Assembly (NCBI RefSeq): GCF_048128805.1
Contig: NC_136005.1
Span: forward strand, 17,246,760 to 17,310,759
Direction of reading: 5' to 3'
DNA length: 64,000 bases
Source: Centroberyx gerrardi
Taxonomy: Eukaryota; Chordata; Actinopteri; Beryciformes; Berycidae
Made by a program: the position numbers and the translations under genes. Shown piece by piece: positions 1-12,485 of the stretch. Each line of letters begins with the position of its first letter. Position 1 is the first letter of the stretch. The notes under the pieces are model-generated. The model saw only the letters and a list, made by a program, of their open reading frames with translations. It was not told the origin of the DNA and did not search any database.

Positions 1-925
1 CCATTTTAATGACATGAAACATGATATTTCTTCCCTACGCTTCTATGGTATCGAGAAAGTCTCTCTGCCACCTAGAGGTGGGGATCATGATCTGTTACTA
101 AAAAGGAGAGAGGCCTTTTGGATCTTTACTCTACAGACTCTATCGCCAAAAGGCCTAAATGACGAATTATTACTGAATGTCATGCTTTAATTCCCCTTTT
201 TTACTCTAGTTGGAGAATGGGGTTATATTTCTATATTAATTAGATTTCCAATATTAATTATATGTTTACTTATTGTTGACATTTTCTATTTATACTAGCC
301 AATTTATGGTACCCCTTGTTTTTAATTAGGGTGGTCTTTCTCATACTTTTGGCACCCCTCTTGCTATTATGTATGCTTTGTATTATTATGTGAGCATCTA
401 CCAATGTCCTCACATGGTCCACTTGACCAAAGATTAGCCTAGCCTACTATATGGCTTGGATCTGCCTATCTCCCATTGGGATTTTACTCCTATGTAGCTA
501 CATCTTCAGGTATGATTCAGTTGTGATTGACTCTCCTCCTTTTTGTATAACCCACATTTCTGTGGTCTTTACTCCTTTTTGATATATGTTGTTTGGAGTC
601 GTGATATTGGATGCTATTTATGGATGTTACAAAAAAACTTTTCTGATCGTTAATTAATTTTTTGATTGCCATACCTTGCCACCTGGATGGACCCTTGTAC
701 CTCACTAGGCACTGATTTGTACCATGAGGTTACCTGATTACCTTGGCCCTATGACTGGACCATCTTATTTCCTGTTCCCCTATATAAACAGGCCCCATTG
801 TATTGTTTATTCAGATACCTGACGAAGGTCGCTTGACCGAAACGTTGTGTCATTTATTAAATTCTTGTTAACTGAAGACAGTGTGCGGGAGACTACTGAT
901 TTATACTTTGCCATGTGTGATTATG
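1..925 (+). mobile_element. 3' tail of a Penelope-like retroelement with hammerhead-like motif
   Basis: The retroelement ORF end (2-190) is followed by about 600 bp of AT-rich non-coding sequence, a TATA-like tatataaa at 781-788, and a hammerhead-ribozyme-like core. The core is CTGACGA at 819-825, a GGTC/GACC stem (827-830 with 835-838, loop gctt), GAAAC at 839-843, and a GTC triplet at 849-851. One extra A (826) breaks the ideal stem II junction, and stem I pairing is weak. Hammerhead motifs are known in Penelope-like elements. The 3' boundary near 925 is an estimate from where this pattern stops. The element lies inside a cc2d2a intron, antisense to the gene. Confidence 0.55.
2..190 (+). 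pseudogene. C-terminal end of a Penelope-like element ORF (GIY-YIG-type tail), cut by the window edge
   Basis: An open frame enters from the left edge and ends at TAA 188-190. It reads about 62 residues with the signature GIEKVSLPPRGGD, then REAFWIFTLQTL and PKGLN close to the stop. A block 'GIE ... RGGD ... RE-FWI--L-T--P-GLN' near the C-terminus is what I recall for the endonuclease-bearing tail of Penelope-like retroelements in fish and frogs. The reverse transcriptase would lie outside the window to the left. Activity cannot be judged from this fragment. A DIRS or other retroelement tail is a less likely alternative. Confidence 0.6.
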
Positions 926-1704
926 AAAGAAGTAAGTGAGAACATTTGGTATCACTCCACAATGATGTGAACAATGTAAACATTTACAACTGTTACTTAA
1001 AAGTGTTTACTATTGATACTTACTGCTGTTTCTGTTAGTCCCTGTGATAGCTTGTCAGCTGTGTCAGTCACTTAAGGTATTACCAAACTACTTGTTTGCT
1101 CTCATAGTGAATATAGATTCATGTATGCATACAGATGTGTTGTAGTGCACTGTTAAACATATATGTCAAGTATTTCAGGTTGTTTGATTTAGACTATGCA
1201 GTATAGTTTAACCCCTTCACTGATGCTTTGCAGCAATGGTGGCAATTCTGTTGCACGGCAGCTTGGATTCATTTACTTACAGTTTAATCAATACCTATAT
1301 ACAATTGTAATGATATCTTATGCATAGTCACACACTTATTCGAAAAATCTTCATTTGATTTACTGTATTATTTACTGACTATCAAATGTGGACAACTTTC
1401 TGGTGTTCTGTCTTTAATTATTGCTCTTTACGACTGCGACCACCCTGGTTAAGAGGTTACACCCCATTCGGTGTCTCTAGTTTAGGCAGATTTTGTGGAC
1501 TAATAGAATATTTAAGCATTTACACAAAAATACGCTTAATTTCATAGTAGTGCTCTAGTTGTAACTCAGAAAATGTACCTATTTATACTATTTATACTAT
1601 GAACAAAGCTCATAAAACAGAGCTCATAGGAATAACATAGATTGATTTTTTTTTTTCTTATGAGGACTTTCACTTTCAAGTTTAATAATTCAACAGACAG
1701 TTAC
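926..1704. other. cc2d2a intron sequence, no feature seen
   Basis: This AT-rich sequence lies between the retroelement tail and the leftmost visible cc2d2a exon. I see no exon, RNA gene or long repeat. The next cc2d2a exon must lie beyond the left edge of the window. Confidence 0.6.
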
Positions 1705-4700
1705 CTTCTGAGGTAGAGCTTGTAGGGAGTGTTGGTAAACCTCTGAAAGTCCCTCAGGGCTTTGACCTCCTTCCAAACTTTGACAATGTTCCTCAGCAGG
1801 GTCCTGTCTTTCTCCTGCTCGCTGTCCCGCAGCTGCCGAGTGTTCCTGCGAGAGACAGGGAAAAAACTTACAGCAGGCATCTTACTTGTCATAGTGCCAT
1901 AACAAACAGCTTTCTAGACTGGATCAAATCAAACAGAACTGGGACGGGATCCAACCTGAAGGACTCACCTAACCTCCAGACTGTATTCAGAGATCCTCTG
2001 CTGCATGACCTGAGTGAGAGCCTGCCCACCATGGATCTCAAGCATGTTCCGCAGGGCGTTCCTCAAGCCGTGCAACTACAGCAGAGAGGAAAGATAAAAC
2101 AGACCAGACATATTGGTCTCGTTGAATGAAGAATATAAGAAATTGGGGAAATGCACTCAGGCATTTGAGGCTAGACAGAGCAGTTCAGGGAAAGCAGTGC
2201 CATAGAGCATCAGGATGACCACAGTGAGGACAGCTATACTGTGCTGAGCAGAGCGAGAGCTGATTGGTGGAGCCTACCTTGTCGGTGAGGTGTGCCGTGA
2301 GGTTATTATGCTGCCTGGTGAGGTACTGGTCATACAGCTGGGCCAGGCGGGCCGCAAGGACATGCTCGCGGCTGAAGAGCGGGTGATGGGAGAAAATCAG
2401 CCCCGAGACGTCCACATCAAGCTGGTAGTCTCCCTCGGGGTCCCCCGCTCCGGCTATGTACAGATTTGCATACTTGGACTTCAGCGCCTGGGGGGAAAAA
2501 GCAACACGATCCATCATACAGCGTTCTGCAGAGAATAATCACTATGAAATATATGCAGTGCTTGTGCTTGCCAGCTTGTATCTAAGTAAGTGTGCAGACT
2601 GTAAGCAAGCGTGACAGTGTTAGCAAGATTAATAGAACCATCAGGAACTGCTGTAATGAAAAGTCATGCATGACAACAATGCACCACCAACATCCATTTG
2701 AACTACAATGAAGTCCCTGTTTTCTACATGACCTCATCTGACAGCTGTGCCTACTTTCCACAGGATTAAATTAGAAATCATAGTGTGGAGACAAGGGTTC
2801 TTTGGCCAGCATGGATACAACATATTGAAGGGGTACACACTCGTACACTCCCAACCAAACCGCACACTTTTAGACTGTCGATGAACCAAATCTGAACTTT
2901 ATCTGTTTTGCACTTGTTAGCCTGAATTGTCAGCTATGTCAACTTTTACATATTTGGCATATTTGTCTCTGTCAGTCACTTTCACTGCAAAACTGTAAGA
3001 TTAATAACTTACAGGCATGGAGAGTCTAGAATTAGCTGTACCCCATTAGCACTCACATGGCCTGTGTGTATAAATAAGCAGTTCCAGCCAAGCAATCTGA
3101 CTGCTCAAATATTTGTTCTGACCGTACTCTATGAGCTGTAACACACACCTAACCATTCTTCATGAATCGGTGGGTAAGTTCACAAGTTGTCACCAGGGAG
3201 CTATTTAACAATCTTTCACACTTTCACCCATTTGTTTTTCTTATGCTTGTATACTACACTGATGAAAACGTTTCACATGCACTAGTAACGTTTGTGTAAA
3301 ACACATAGCACCCAAGAGGGCGTTCTATAATGTGATTTTAGCTACTTCAGAGATGCTGATGATAGTTTAACTTGTCTTTCTTGTTTCTGGTAATAGGAGA
3401 GGGTATAGACAGACTACACAGACGGTGCCACAGACACATATTTGACACACACATATTTGAAAGCTGAAATTCAACAGCATTCACAGGTTTGTTACTTTTT
3501 AGTGCCTCTGATGTCCCTTTGGAGTTTTGATGAAGTGGTGTACTGTCTGTATAGATGATATCATAGATGTGGCAGCTACCACTCCTGCTCTCGTCTCTAA
3601 TAAATCCCCCCCCGCCACACCCCTCTCTGTTGCTTTGTACCAAATGTCAAACTGCCCTTTTGCTTTTTTCAAAATGGCAAAGGGGTTAGAGAACTCTCAA
3701 ATCTGAGGGTGCCATCACACTTTCAGTGCATGATTGTGCACAGTGCTTTAGATGTGGGATATGGATGTGGTAATCGAAGTGAGACAGGCAGTGTGTGTGT
3801 GTGTGTGTCTGACCTTCCTGTACACAGTGTGCAGTGCAGGGTCCAGGTCCTCCTCCATGTGGAAGAGAGGAGGCCTTGTGGACGATTCCTTTATGGGGTC
3901 TGGCAGGGCCATGATCCTGCCGTCATCTCCGAACCACTTCTTTCCCTAAATGAACAAACAAAAAAACAACATATAATCAACAAATAACCAAACAAGCCTG
4001 TGATACTGTTGGGCTGTTTGTATGTTGGTTGACGTTACCTCCTCTTGTTTCAAAATGCGGTTCTCCAGAATGTTCTCATTGGTCAGGGATACAGGGGGTC
4101 TCTCTCCTACGTACAGCCCCTCCTCTTCCAGATAACGGGGCTGCATGTTATCAGGCAGTTTACTGGAGGCTGGAACTGTGGCAATGATGCATAAAGGTGG
4201 TCAGTGCAAACATAAACCATGTGCTGATACAGATCAATCTTAATCAGGGATATGTCTGCCATACATGATGGGTGGCCATATTTCTGCATTGGATGGATGT
4301 TCTTCAGGGATACAGACTTCTGTCTGAAACTGCTCTGGCTGAGTGACATGAGATTCTGATTTGTAACTATTTTTGACTCAGAGTAACTATCCTGACATTT
4401 ACAAGATACACAGTATACTGCACAGTATATTGCAGCTCACATTACAGTATGTGAAAGTTCAGAATGTGAAACGGGTGATTTTACAATACAGTTTACCTGG
4501 TCGAAAACTTGGGGTAAAGAGGAGCTCACTATCACGCTGAATACGTTTGTGGTATCCAATGTACTCTGCTTTCTTTGCTTCCAGAAAGTCCTGAGATGAT
4601 TGCTCAATGATGAATAAATTCCCCTCTTCGTCCTGCACAAGAGGAGCTTCTTCACTCTGAGGCCGGGACAAAGAAAATTAGACTTTTGTTGATCATTTGG

Positions 4701-7383
4701 AATCTTTTGGCTCTTATCCAACTGGAGCTAAAAAAGAGATGAAAATCACTGTGATGCACATACAGTATATGTGTGCATTCACGATATTGTGACTGATGCT
4801 ACAGTTCAAAGGCGGAGAGAGATGCAACCTACAGTGAAAGACAATCAGTCCGAACTCACAAGCCAAAATCTAAAATCCAAATCTAGAGGAGGGATGTTGT
4901 TTTTTTTATCAAACATATGGTGCCTTCACATTTGGATGTCCAACATCAGAAACATTTGTGGTCTGAATTGAGTTTTACAATGGTGCCCCCATATATTTTC
5001 ATGCTTAATCCATGCAAATGCAATCCAGGCAATTCACTAACTGCCCAAAGCCTCAACACGATTTGGAAGGTTGAGATTTTTGCTTTGTTTAGACAATGAA
5101 TTGGAAATAGTCTCAAGTAATGGGAAATGACTAAAGTCAAACAACAACTGACTGATTTCTTCCAATATTTTTATTAGTGTCTTACCCGCTCCTCATTTTC
5201 ATCTTCGCTATCTTTATCTACTTCCGCATCTTCCTGCTCTTCCACCTCCCCCCCTGCTCCTTCTTCATCTCCATCTTCCTCAGCTTTTGTTGTCTGTTTC
5301 TGCCTTTTCCTCTTAACCTTGTCGGTCCCATCTTGAGGCTCTGGGTCAAAGTTGAATGTAAAGAAATTGTATGCTTCCTCTGCAGATGGTAAGCCTTTTT
5401 CTGCCTATATAAAAAAAAAAAACATGTTTGAGTTACCGAAATGACAGAAATAATGTGTTCACAAAAGGAGTTTGCATTCCCTTTCTTGCGTCGAGCCTTA
5501 CACGTCTTGCTGCGTCTCTGAACTTGACCCTGGTGCTGAGGGCCAGAGGGACATCATCTCTTCCTGTCCTGTCCGGATCAACCTGTAAAACACTGGGGAT
5601 GAAACCTCCACTACTGAACTGTCTTACATGGGTACAATAATTGGTATAGAACTCTCTTTGCAGCCACGGTGGATGCAGGTAGACGCACGCTCACCTCTCT
5701 GTCAAACCTCGTGAGAGTGTCTCTGTCTCTGAGGCTCTGTAAGCGACTGGCTGGCTCCAGAGAAGCCTCCTGCTGCAGAAGGCTCTCAGCTTTAGACTGG
5801 AACAAAACAGCCCACACATTATGAATCAGCATCTCTTCACCTCAGTGCCTCAATGCAGGATTTGCAGAGATTTCAGAATCTTATTCAAACACAAACAAAG
5901 TGCTCGAACCAAAAAGCAAAGTTGTTCAGAAAGAAACTGGGTTTACTCTGGCTGCTCTCAGCTTCTCTTTCATGCGCTGTCTCATGGAGTTGTCTGAGCG
6001 GGTCGAGCCGGGGGTACGCTGAGGTCTCTCTGAATAGTCAGAACTGGGTGACAACAATGGGGAGAGGCCTGGAAGACAAAGCACATCATGAAACAGCTAT
6101 TACATTACATGTGTTACTTAGTATATACCCTAAGCCAAGCCGCACAGAGGGAGAGGCAGGTTTAGTGAGGGCATGCAGGCCAACCTCTCTGAGAACCAAG
6201 CGGCGGTCTAGACAAAACCACCGGCCCCGCTGGCTTCTCCACTGATCTCTCATCCTCACTGTAGTGCTGAATGGTGGTGATCTCCTCCACGTTGTCCTCG
6301 TGGGACTCCTGGGCTGAAGACTGTTCAAGCAGCTGATATGTAAGAAAAAAAATGGAACGATGAATACATATGCAGTTAGGCCTGATAAGTGGTTACATTG
6401 AAACAGTTAGTGAATTTACAGAGTGAAGACTGAAGGTGCTAAAGGAAGATGGAAATCTACCATTTTCTTCCGCCTCTGTCTCTGGGCTCTTAACGTGCGT
6501 TTCAGTGTCTCTCCAGGGTCTTCCTCACTGCCTGTCAGTTCCTGATGCAAAATAGGCAAACAGTTTAAAACAAAAACACCAAGACTTCATATGGACACGG
6601 TACATCCACACTGCTATTTAGCACACTAAAGTAGGAAGAGGGTTTATGGCAGTGACAATCTCTACAAAGCAAGGAGAAGCACTCTGCCTGAACATGACTC
6701 CAGTTGGCAGGGCGAAAAGAGCAGGGGTTTGGTAATGAGGAGTCAGCAGCACACCGAGCATACAAAGCAACTACAGCCTACAGGCTAAACTACAATGTGG
6801 AGAGGCTGCAGGAAACACACACACACACACACACACACACCAACCTCGATCGTAGTTTGTCCTCTCTCCTCACTCAACTTGCTGGATGGAACCAGAGCCT
6901 ACCAAGTATAATACTTTTATTTACTGGATTGTTATCAGCTCTTCCTTGTAATCTGTGTGTCTGTGTGTCTTTGGGCTTTGAGTGTGTATAAAGTGAGTCG
7001 CTCCTCCAGCCAGGTCTTGTTGAGTCTTGTCAAGGAGGGCTCTTGCTCTATTTGTATTGGATGCACCGCTGGCCTATCAATTGCACAGGTGTCCTTCATC
7101 TACTGTAACTTTGCAATATAAAAAATGCAAGATATCATGTTCATATATGATAACATTAATTAACTGTACCTGCGTGTCCCCTTGATCAATGGTTTTTACC
7201 AAAGATTCTTGCAAAGCACGCCGTTTCTTTCGCAGTTTTTCTCGAATATCACTAGAACAGAAACAAGGGTAGTTCATTTTAATATCTTGCTTAAAATTGA
7301 TTAGGTACACGTCGTATCTCAGCGTAGGACACATTAAAGTGGTTCATGCTAGAAAACAAGAATAGCTACCCGGGGGAGGCCAT
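1705..7383 (-). CDS. cc2d2a: Coiled-coil and C2 domain-containing protein 2A, N-terminal part (gene continues past the left edge)
   Basis: CC2D2A is a ciliary transition-zone protein of the MKS complex; human mutations cause Joubert and Meckel syndromes. Coding exons with GT/AG junctions, in transcript order: 7383-7370 (ATG at 7383, context accATGG), 7251-7170, 6541-6461, 6332-6185, 6068-5947, 5796-5695, 5582-5502, 5404-5186, 4656-4497, 4175-4039, 3945-3814, 2487-2278, 2075-1969 and 1845-1705. Phases join without a break and give 1736 nt, about 578 residues of a protein that is about 1600 in vertebrates. The start MASPG runs into a basic helix ([15 protein letters not shown]). An acidic Glu/Asp-rich stretch with a KRKRQK patch is encoded at 5186-5404. 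Recognisable family segments include [40 protein letters not shown] and [14 protein letters not shown]. The C2 and C-terminal domains are outside the window. Introns of 1.3 kb (2488-3813) and 0.6 kb (6542-7169) hold no further exon that I can see. Confidence 0.93.
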
Positions 7384-7467
7384 GGTAAAGATGATGAATG
7401 GTTCTCACAAAAGGGCCCAAGTTTTAATCCAGAATCTCGTGCTCGTTTAGGCTACCATCCTCTTTCA
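7384..7467 (-). other. cc2d2a: Probable spliced 5'UTR part of the cc2d2a start exon
   Basis: On the minus strand a good acceptor (ttcccttgcag) ends just right of 7467 and would begin an exon running through the ATG at 7383 to the donor left of 7370. A matching donor (aacG/GTAAGC) lies at 7842, so a non-coding first exon may start somewhere right of 7842. This rests on splice-site inspection only. Confidence 0.45.
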
Positions 7468-8560
7468 CTGCAAGGGAATATATCTGTAGTGACACATAAC
7501 AGATAACGTTAGTCAGGAACGGCTTCGTAACACAATACTCCCGTCGACTTAAGACCACGGTGAAACAGTAACACAACAAACGTGATCCTTTGTTACAATC
7601 TATTATATAAATCAGTGAATGTTGTTAAAAATGAAACCTTGTAATATGCACGATACGATAGCTAACGTTAATCTCCAAGACATAATTACAGAGCAGAAAG
7701 TCTCCCGACAATGGCCATTGTTGTTGTGGTCTTGTCTGTAATATAAACCAGTACTTTAGTGTATTCGTAATCGTATCGCTGACGCCCTTGGACACTTTTC
7801 AAAGCAAGTAATTTTCTCTCAACACCATGCAAAGGGCTTACCGTTATTGCTGCCTAGTAACGATATAAACAACTTCTCGACCTACCTTGAAAAAAGCGTC
7901 GATGCATCCAAACATCGATTTTTTTTTCTGCGTGGGATTTCCATTCGTCCGAAGGACTGTCAATCAACTAACGTAGTTACGTATGAACCCGCCTGCTACG
8001 GAGTCCGAAAAGCGAACTGCATAAAAAACGTTGCTGACTGCATACCGGGTTTCTCGGCGTTTCAGACTGTTGTGTTGTGTTCTGTTTTTGGGGCTGACGC
8101 CAATGTAATATTACGGTTGACCCGTTATGACTCAGATTACAGATTGCAAATAGCCTCACACTTAACGTCACCCCTGGCAAAGAAAAAGCCCCACACCAAG
8201 CTCTACTACAAGTCCTGTCAGCAATAGTTATCAGTGAGAAGTAGTGTTGATCCAAGTTCATTTAACCCATGGGCAACAACTGAACAGGACTGATACCCTC
8301 ACCCCCCCCCCCCTCCACACGCAACACAACAACTGCCGCACACACACACGCACCTACACACACACACACACACACAAACACAAACACACACCAGTAAAAA
8401 AATAAAAATAAACCACAAAGGCATTCATTTAAGGTTCATAAAATAATATATTTCAAATCATAATAGTAGAACTATAAACATTTGCTATAAAAATATAGTT
8501 CAACATACAGTAAGTGTAATAAAATTATCAAACAGTAATTAACATTTCTCTTCCCAGGTG
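7468..8560. other. Intergenic interval with the cc2d2a 5' region; downstream end of c1qtnf7
   Basis: About 7500-8050 is richer in CpG than its surroundings and fits the cc2d2a promoter and first exon. About 8300-8400 is an A/C-rich simple-sequence tract. 8400-8560 is AT-rich and is the likely c1qtnf7 3'UTR. I found no clear AATAAA for c1qtnf7 here. Confidence 0.5.
7849..7862. promoter_or_regulatory. RFX X-box-like site at the cc2d2a 5' end
   Basis: GCTGCCTAGTAACG matches the near-palindromic RFX consensus GTTGCCTAGCAACG at 12 of 14 positions, and one of the two differences (C to T in the right half-site) is allowed by RGYAAC. RFX factors drive cilium genes, and cc2d2a is one. The site lies about 470 bp upstream of the start codon and beside the putative first-exon donor at 7842. 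Function is inferred. Confidence 0.5.
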
Positions 8561-10996
8561 CTATGCGTAGTCCTCTGCAAGTGTGTCAAGATAGTTTGTG
8601 TCGGCGTAGAGCAGGAAGCCAGAGAACAGGCTGTCAGCCCAGCCTGGGTCAGCAAATAAACCATTCTGGTCATTGAAGAAGATCTCCAGCCACACCTCAT
8701 CCTCAGGGTTCAGGAACATTACAGTGGATCCAGACGCCACGTCGTGGTTCCCTGTGTTGGCGTCAAAGGTTTTGACACGGTACTGGCCGTTCTGCACCAG
8801 CCCGATGGCCAGGTGTTTGTTGGCCAGCGTAATGTCATAGGAGAAATAATAGATGCCTGGGTACGCACAGATGAACTTGCCCGTCTGTGGGTTGTAGTGT
8901 CCGCCCTCATTAAATAGGACCTTATTGAACTTGATGGGCGCCATCTCTGCAGGATAGCTGCTGGTGATTCCCACAGAGAAGGCTGATTTAGGCACCAGGC
9001 TGCCACATCTGCAGACTCCTGCAGTTCCAGGTGGGCCGCGCTGGCCCTTGTCCCCTTTCTCTCCATTGCGCCCCAGGGGACCAGGTGGGCCCAGGCCTCC
9101 ACCCTCTCCTGAAGGGCCTCGTTTCCCTCCAGGGCCACGGTCACCTCGCTCTCCAATTTTACCTGTTGGGCCGACCCTCCCCTTTAACCCTGAAACAGAA
9201 AAATCATGTTGAAATCAGCATACGTGCTTACTTGATTGGTAGAGATAACTGTTCCTTTGTCAAACTTTTGCAGCGTGAGAAGGTTTCTATACTGCACTTG
9301 TTCAACCCTACTATTTAAGGACTGGTACAAAGACAGAGCTCCACACCCAACATCATGTATAAAGTCACCTTTGGAGCACAGCCACCTTGACATTTTGGAC
9401 AGCGCCACGTGGGCTTCAATGGGATCCTATTCCATCCAAACTATATCCAATCAATTGCATCCAAACAATAGGTATCCTGGAGCTAGGAAACAGAGTGAAT
9501 GATGCATGTTCGGGCAAGCACTGCTTGTGTTAAAGTGTGAGGCTATTCTGACTATGTAGTTGCATGTTTAGATGAAGGTAAGTGTCTGAATTCCTGTTTC
9601 CACACATAATGGAAAACACAGGTGCATGACGCTTATCTATCGCTGATAGATTTATTGTAGTTCACACTGCATGGATGATATCAGTGCAATGGTTCTGCTG
9701 GATCAAAGTAACAGATGCAGCTCTTCCAAATATTTCAGCACCTTTATGGCAGCTATGTGAAATATTTACCTTCTGATGTATGTCAAAGAGGACAAGAAAT
9801 CAGTACCAAACCGTGAACAATATCTACACAATGTCTATGTTGCTTGGGAAGCTTGGGAAGACTGAAAGCATAGATTTAAATGACGCACATCACATCTCAT
9901 AACTTGGTAGGATGGCTATGCAAAACCTAAAGGCAGTCTATGTACATTTTTCACTTTAATCTTCTCAAGAGGTCAAAAGATGGTGGAGGGATGAACTTCT
10001 AATCTATTAATATCCCATTTGGTTTATTGTCCCCTGTATTCAGCTCTGTGTAGTTTTTACGGGCCATAAAAAAACAAGAATAAACATTGGTATTGCTATT
10101 GAAAATGACGGAACTTGAGACATATCAAAGGAATTAAAATTGATGCAGAGTTGGCAGAGTTTACCTAATTTTTGCCACCTGGACTTGCTGTCAGCAAAAC
10201 TAGTCTAGCCCTACTAACTGGATGTAAGACCTCATTTCATTACTCAGAACCAGGCCATGCAGAGCTGTGCAGGGCTGAGCCTGATGAAGGCAACGCCCAG
10301 GTAGTTTGTAATGTGTTTCCATTCAATACAAAGCTAACCGAGCTAATGTGATGTTTGTTTCTATGCTGCAATAAGGTGTTTGTCTGTTATGCTAATTTTT
10401 TATATATAATTACAATTTGCTGAGGAATCACGCATCAATGGCTTCCATTTGGTGTAGTTTTAAGTTGTCTTCAGTTTTTCAGTTGTTTTGATTTAGATTT
10501 GTCATTCATCTTTGTGCCTGCAGGGGGTTCTATTTTACACAAGTCTTACATAGTGTGCCTTTAAGGTAACACTTAATTTAACAAACATTCTATTAATGGC
10601 AATGTGTTTCTCTATGCATCTCATTAATTCATCCCCTCTCTACCAGCTGCAGCTTATGTCAAACAAGGAAAATTTGCTTTGCAGCTCTTCTATTGTGCAA
10701 TGTTGTGGCAGTACGGACACATAAAAAGTGATGTTGAATATGTTTGTATATTTTTTTTATGTTATACCTGTATCTCCCTTGTCTCCCCTTTCACCCTTTC
10801 TGCCATCTCTGCCATCTCTCCCTGGGATTCCCACATTCCCATCAGCCCCTGGGGCCCCGCTGGGACCAGGTTTGCCGGGCACGCCTGGCAACCCCGGGAC
10901 ACTGCAGATCAAGCGTGGCGCTCCCTTCACCTTGGCCTCCAACAGTTGTCCAAAGACACAATGGCATAGGCAGACTGCTCCCATCAATGCCCACAT
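8561..10996 (-). CDS. c1qtnf7: Complement C1q tumour necrosis factor-related protein 7 (CTRP7)
   Basis: This is a secreted, trimer-forming C1q/TNF-family protein of the adiponectin type. There are two coding exons, 10996-10768 and 9189-8561, split in a glycine codon, giving 285 residues against about 289 in human. In order: signal peptide [16 protein letters not shown] (about 1-16), a short linker with one Cys, a collagen-like Gly-X-Y region (about 35-140) that includes [13 protein letters not shown], the linker CRCGSLV, then a complete C1q head ([13 protein letters not shown] to [14 protein letters not shown]). The segment [19 protein letters not shown] is diagnostic for CTRP7. The acceptor just right of 11004 shows that the ATG exon is preceded by a spliced 5'UTR. 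The gene is in tandem with cc2d2a on the same strand. I see no defects. Confidence 0.94.
9928..10563. mobile_element. MITE-like non-autonomous DNA element in the c1qtnf7 intron
   Basis: The ends form an imperfect terminal inverted repeat. TAAAGGCAGTCTATGTA at 9928-9944 is matched by the reverse complement of TACATAGTGTGCCTTTA at 10547-10563 (15 of 17 positions). The 636-bp interior has no coding frame. No clear target-site duplication is visible, so the class is uncertain. The end sequence resembles short repeats common in fish genomes, from memory only. Confidence 0.45.
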
Positions 10997-12424
10997 CCTC
11001 AGGTCTGTGAATGGAAAGAACAAATGACATGTAAGCACTTTCCTATTTGATTGTGTCTGTAACTGTGTCTGTGTTATGTATGTTTTGTATTGGACTTCCC
11101 TGATGTGTTTCCACATTGACCTTACAGATTAGCATCTTTTCTTGACAACAAAAACATTTAGGTTGAGTAACATCTCCTTTAATGTGCCAGATATTTAAAG
11201 GAAATTTCACAGTGGACCATAAGGAAATGAGCTTGCTGTGGTGCCAGAAGCTCAAACAGGAATTGGTTCTGTAACACAGACGGAAGCGTATCAGTTTTCA
11301 TATTGCTATAAAAACTTAAGACAGTATTATCATAGTCATAAACAGAAAGAAAGAATCTCAATGAGGCTAATTTGCAATTGAATACAGCATGAGGCCAGAT
11401 GTGACTCGTAATGAGAAGCTATCATTTTTGGAATCTGTCTCAAACATTGATGTTCTCTGATGTCAACCAGCACTGAATTGCATGTCAGAGACCTCAAACG
11501 AAATCTTTGTCTCTGTTCCAAGTCTTTTTTTTGCCAAAACATTCCCCAGTTATGACTTAACATCCAGCACTATTGTGTCAGGGGAACCTAATCATGGAGC
11601 AATGGTCTGTTCAGCAGACAGGAACATTACACATTTATGTTACCCAGAGAAAGAGATGATCTCATCACTCACTACCCCATTTCACCAATAAAAAATAACT
11701 CTTTGAGTTCATGTATTGTGTGCATAAATAACACCATCAATGATGATTCAGCAATGGAGAATGAGGGAATATTTTGTGCAAAGTGACACCACACTTGGGC
11801 TAAACATTCACTCTGGCTTCCCTACAGACGCTGGAAACCAAACAAACCATGTTAATCCTATCATATACATATTATTTTACGACAAGAAAATCTCCAGGCA
11901 GGCTTGTGCAATCATTAGTTACTGCACAGTCTGTTTACAATAATAGTTACTGTGGCATGCTGAAATAAAAACACTGTGTGTAATGCAGTTATGAATGTAA
12001 ATCCCTAAAGACTGTACTGTACTAATCTACAGTTAATCTAAAGTTTAACAGTAAGATTTATGTTTGGGGTTGATACACATGCTCGTTCTTTGTACTTTTG
12101 CCTATGTGGGTGTGAGAATGTTGTTTTTTGCAGCATTGGACATCTGCTCTTTGCCTGTCTGTCTGTGGCCATAGTGGGGGCGTAGGAATATGTGTGTCTG
12201 GTGGTTAGAGAGGGGCCATCCCTTTGTCTGTCTGTGATGATGAGTGTGTGTGTGTGTGTGTGTGTGTATGGTTGCTAATACAGTCTACTTTCCATTACAC
12301 ATTTGATTTGTATGCCAGTGCTTTGCAGCAACATGTTAGGGACCGTACACTAGCCATAAATTATGTGTGTAGTAAGTACTATAGGATAACAAACATATAG
12401 AGATAATAAGGCAGGTACTAGTGA

Positions 12425-12483
<59 letters not shown>
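12425..12483. repeat. (AC)n microsatellite
   Basis: About 29 near-perfect AC units with one G interruption. Confidence 0.95.
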
Positions 12484-12485
<2 letters not shown>

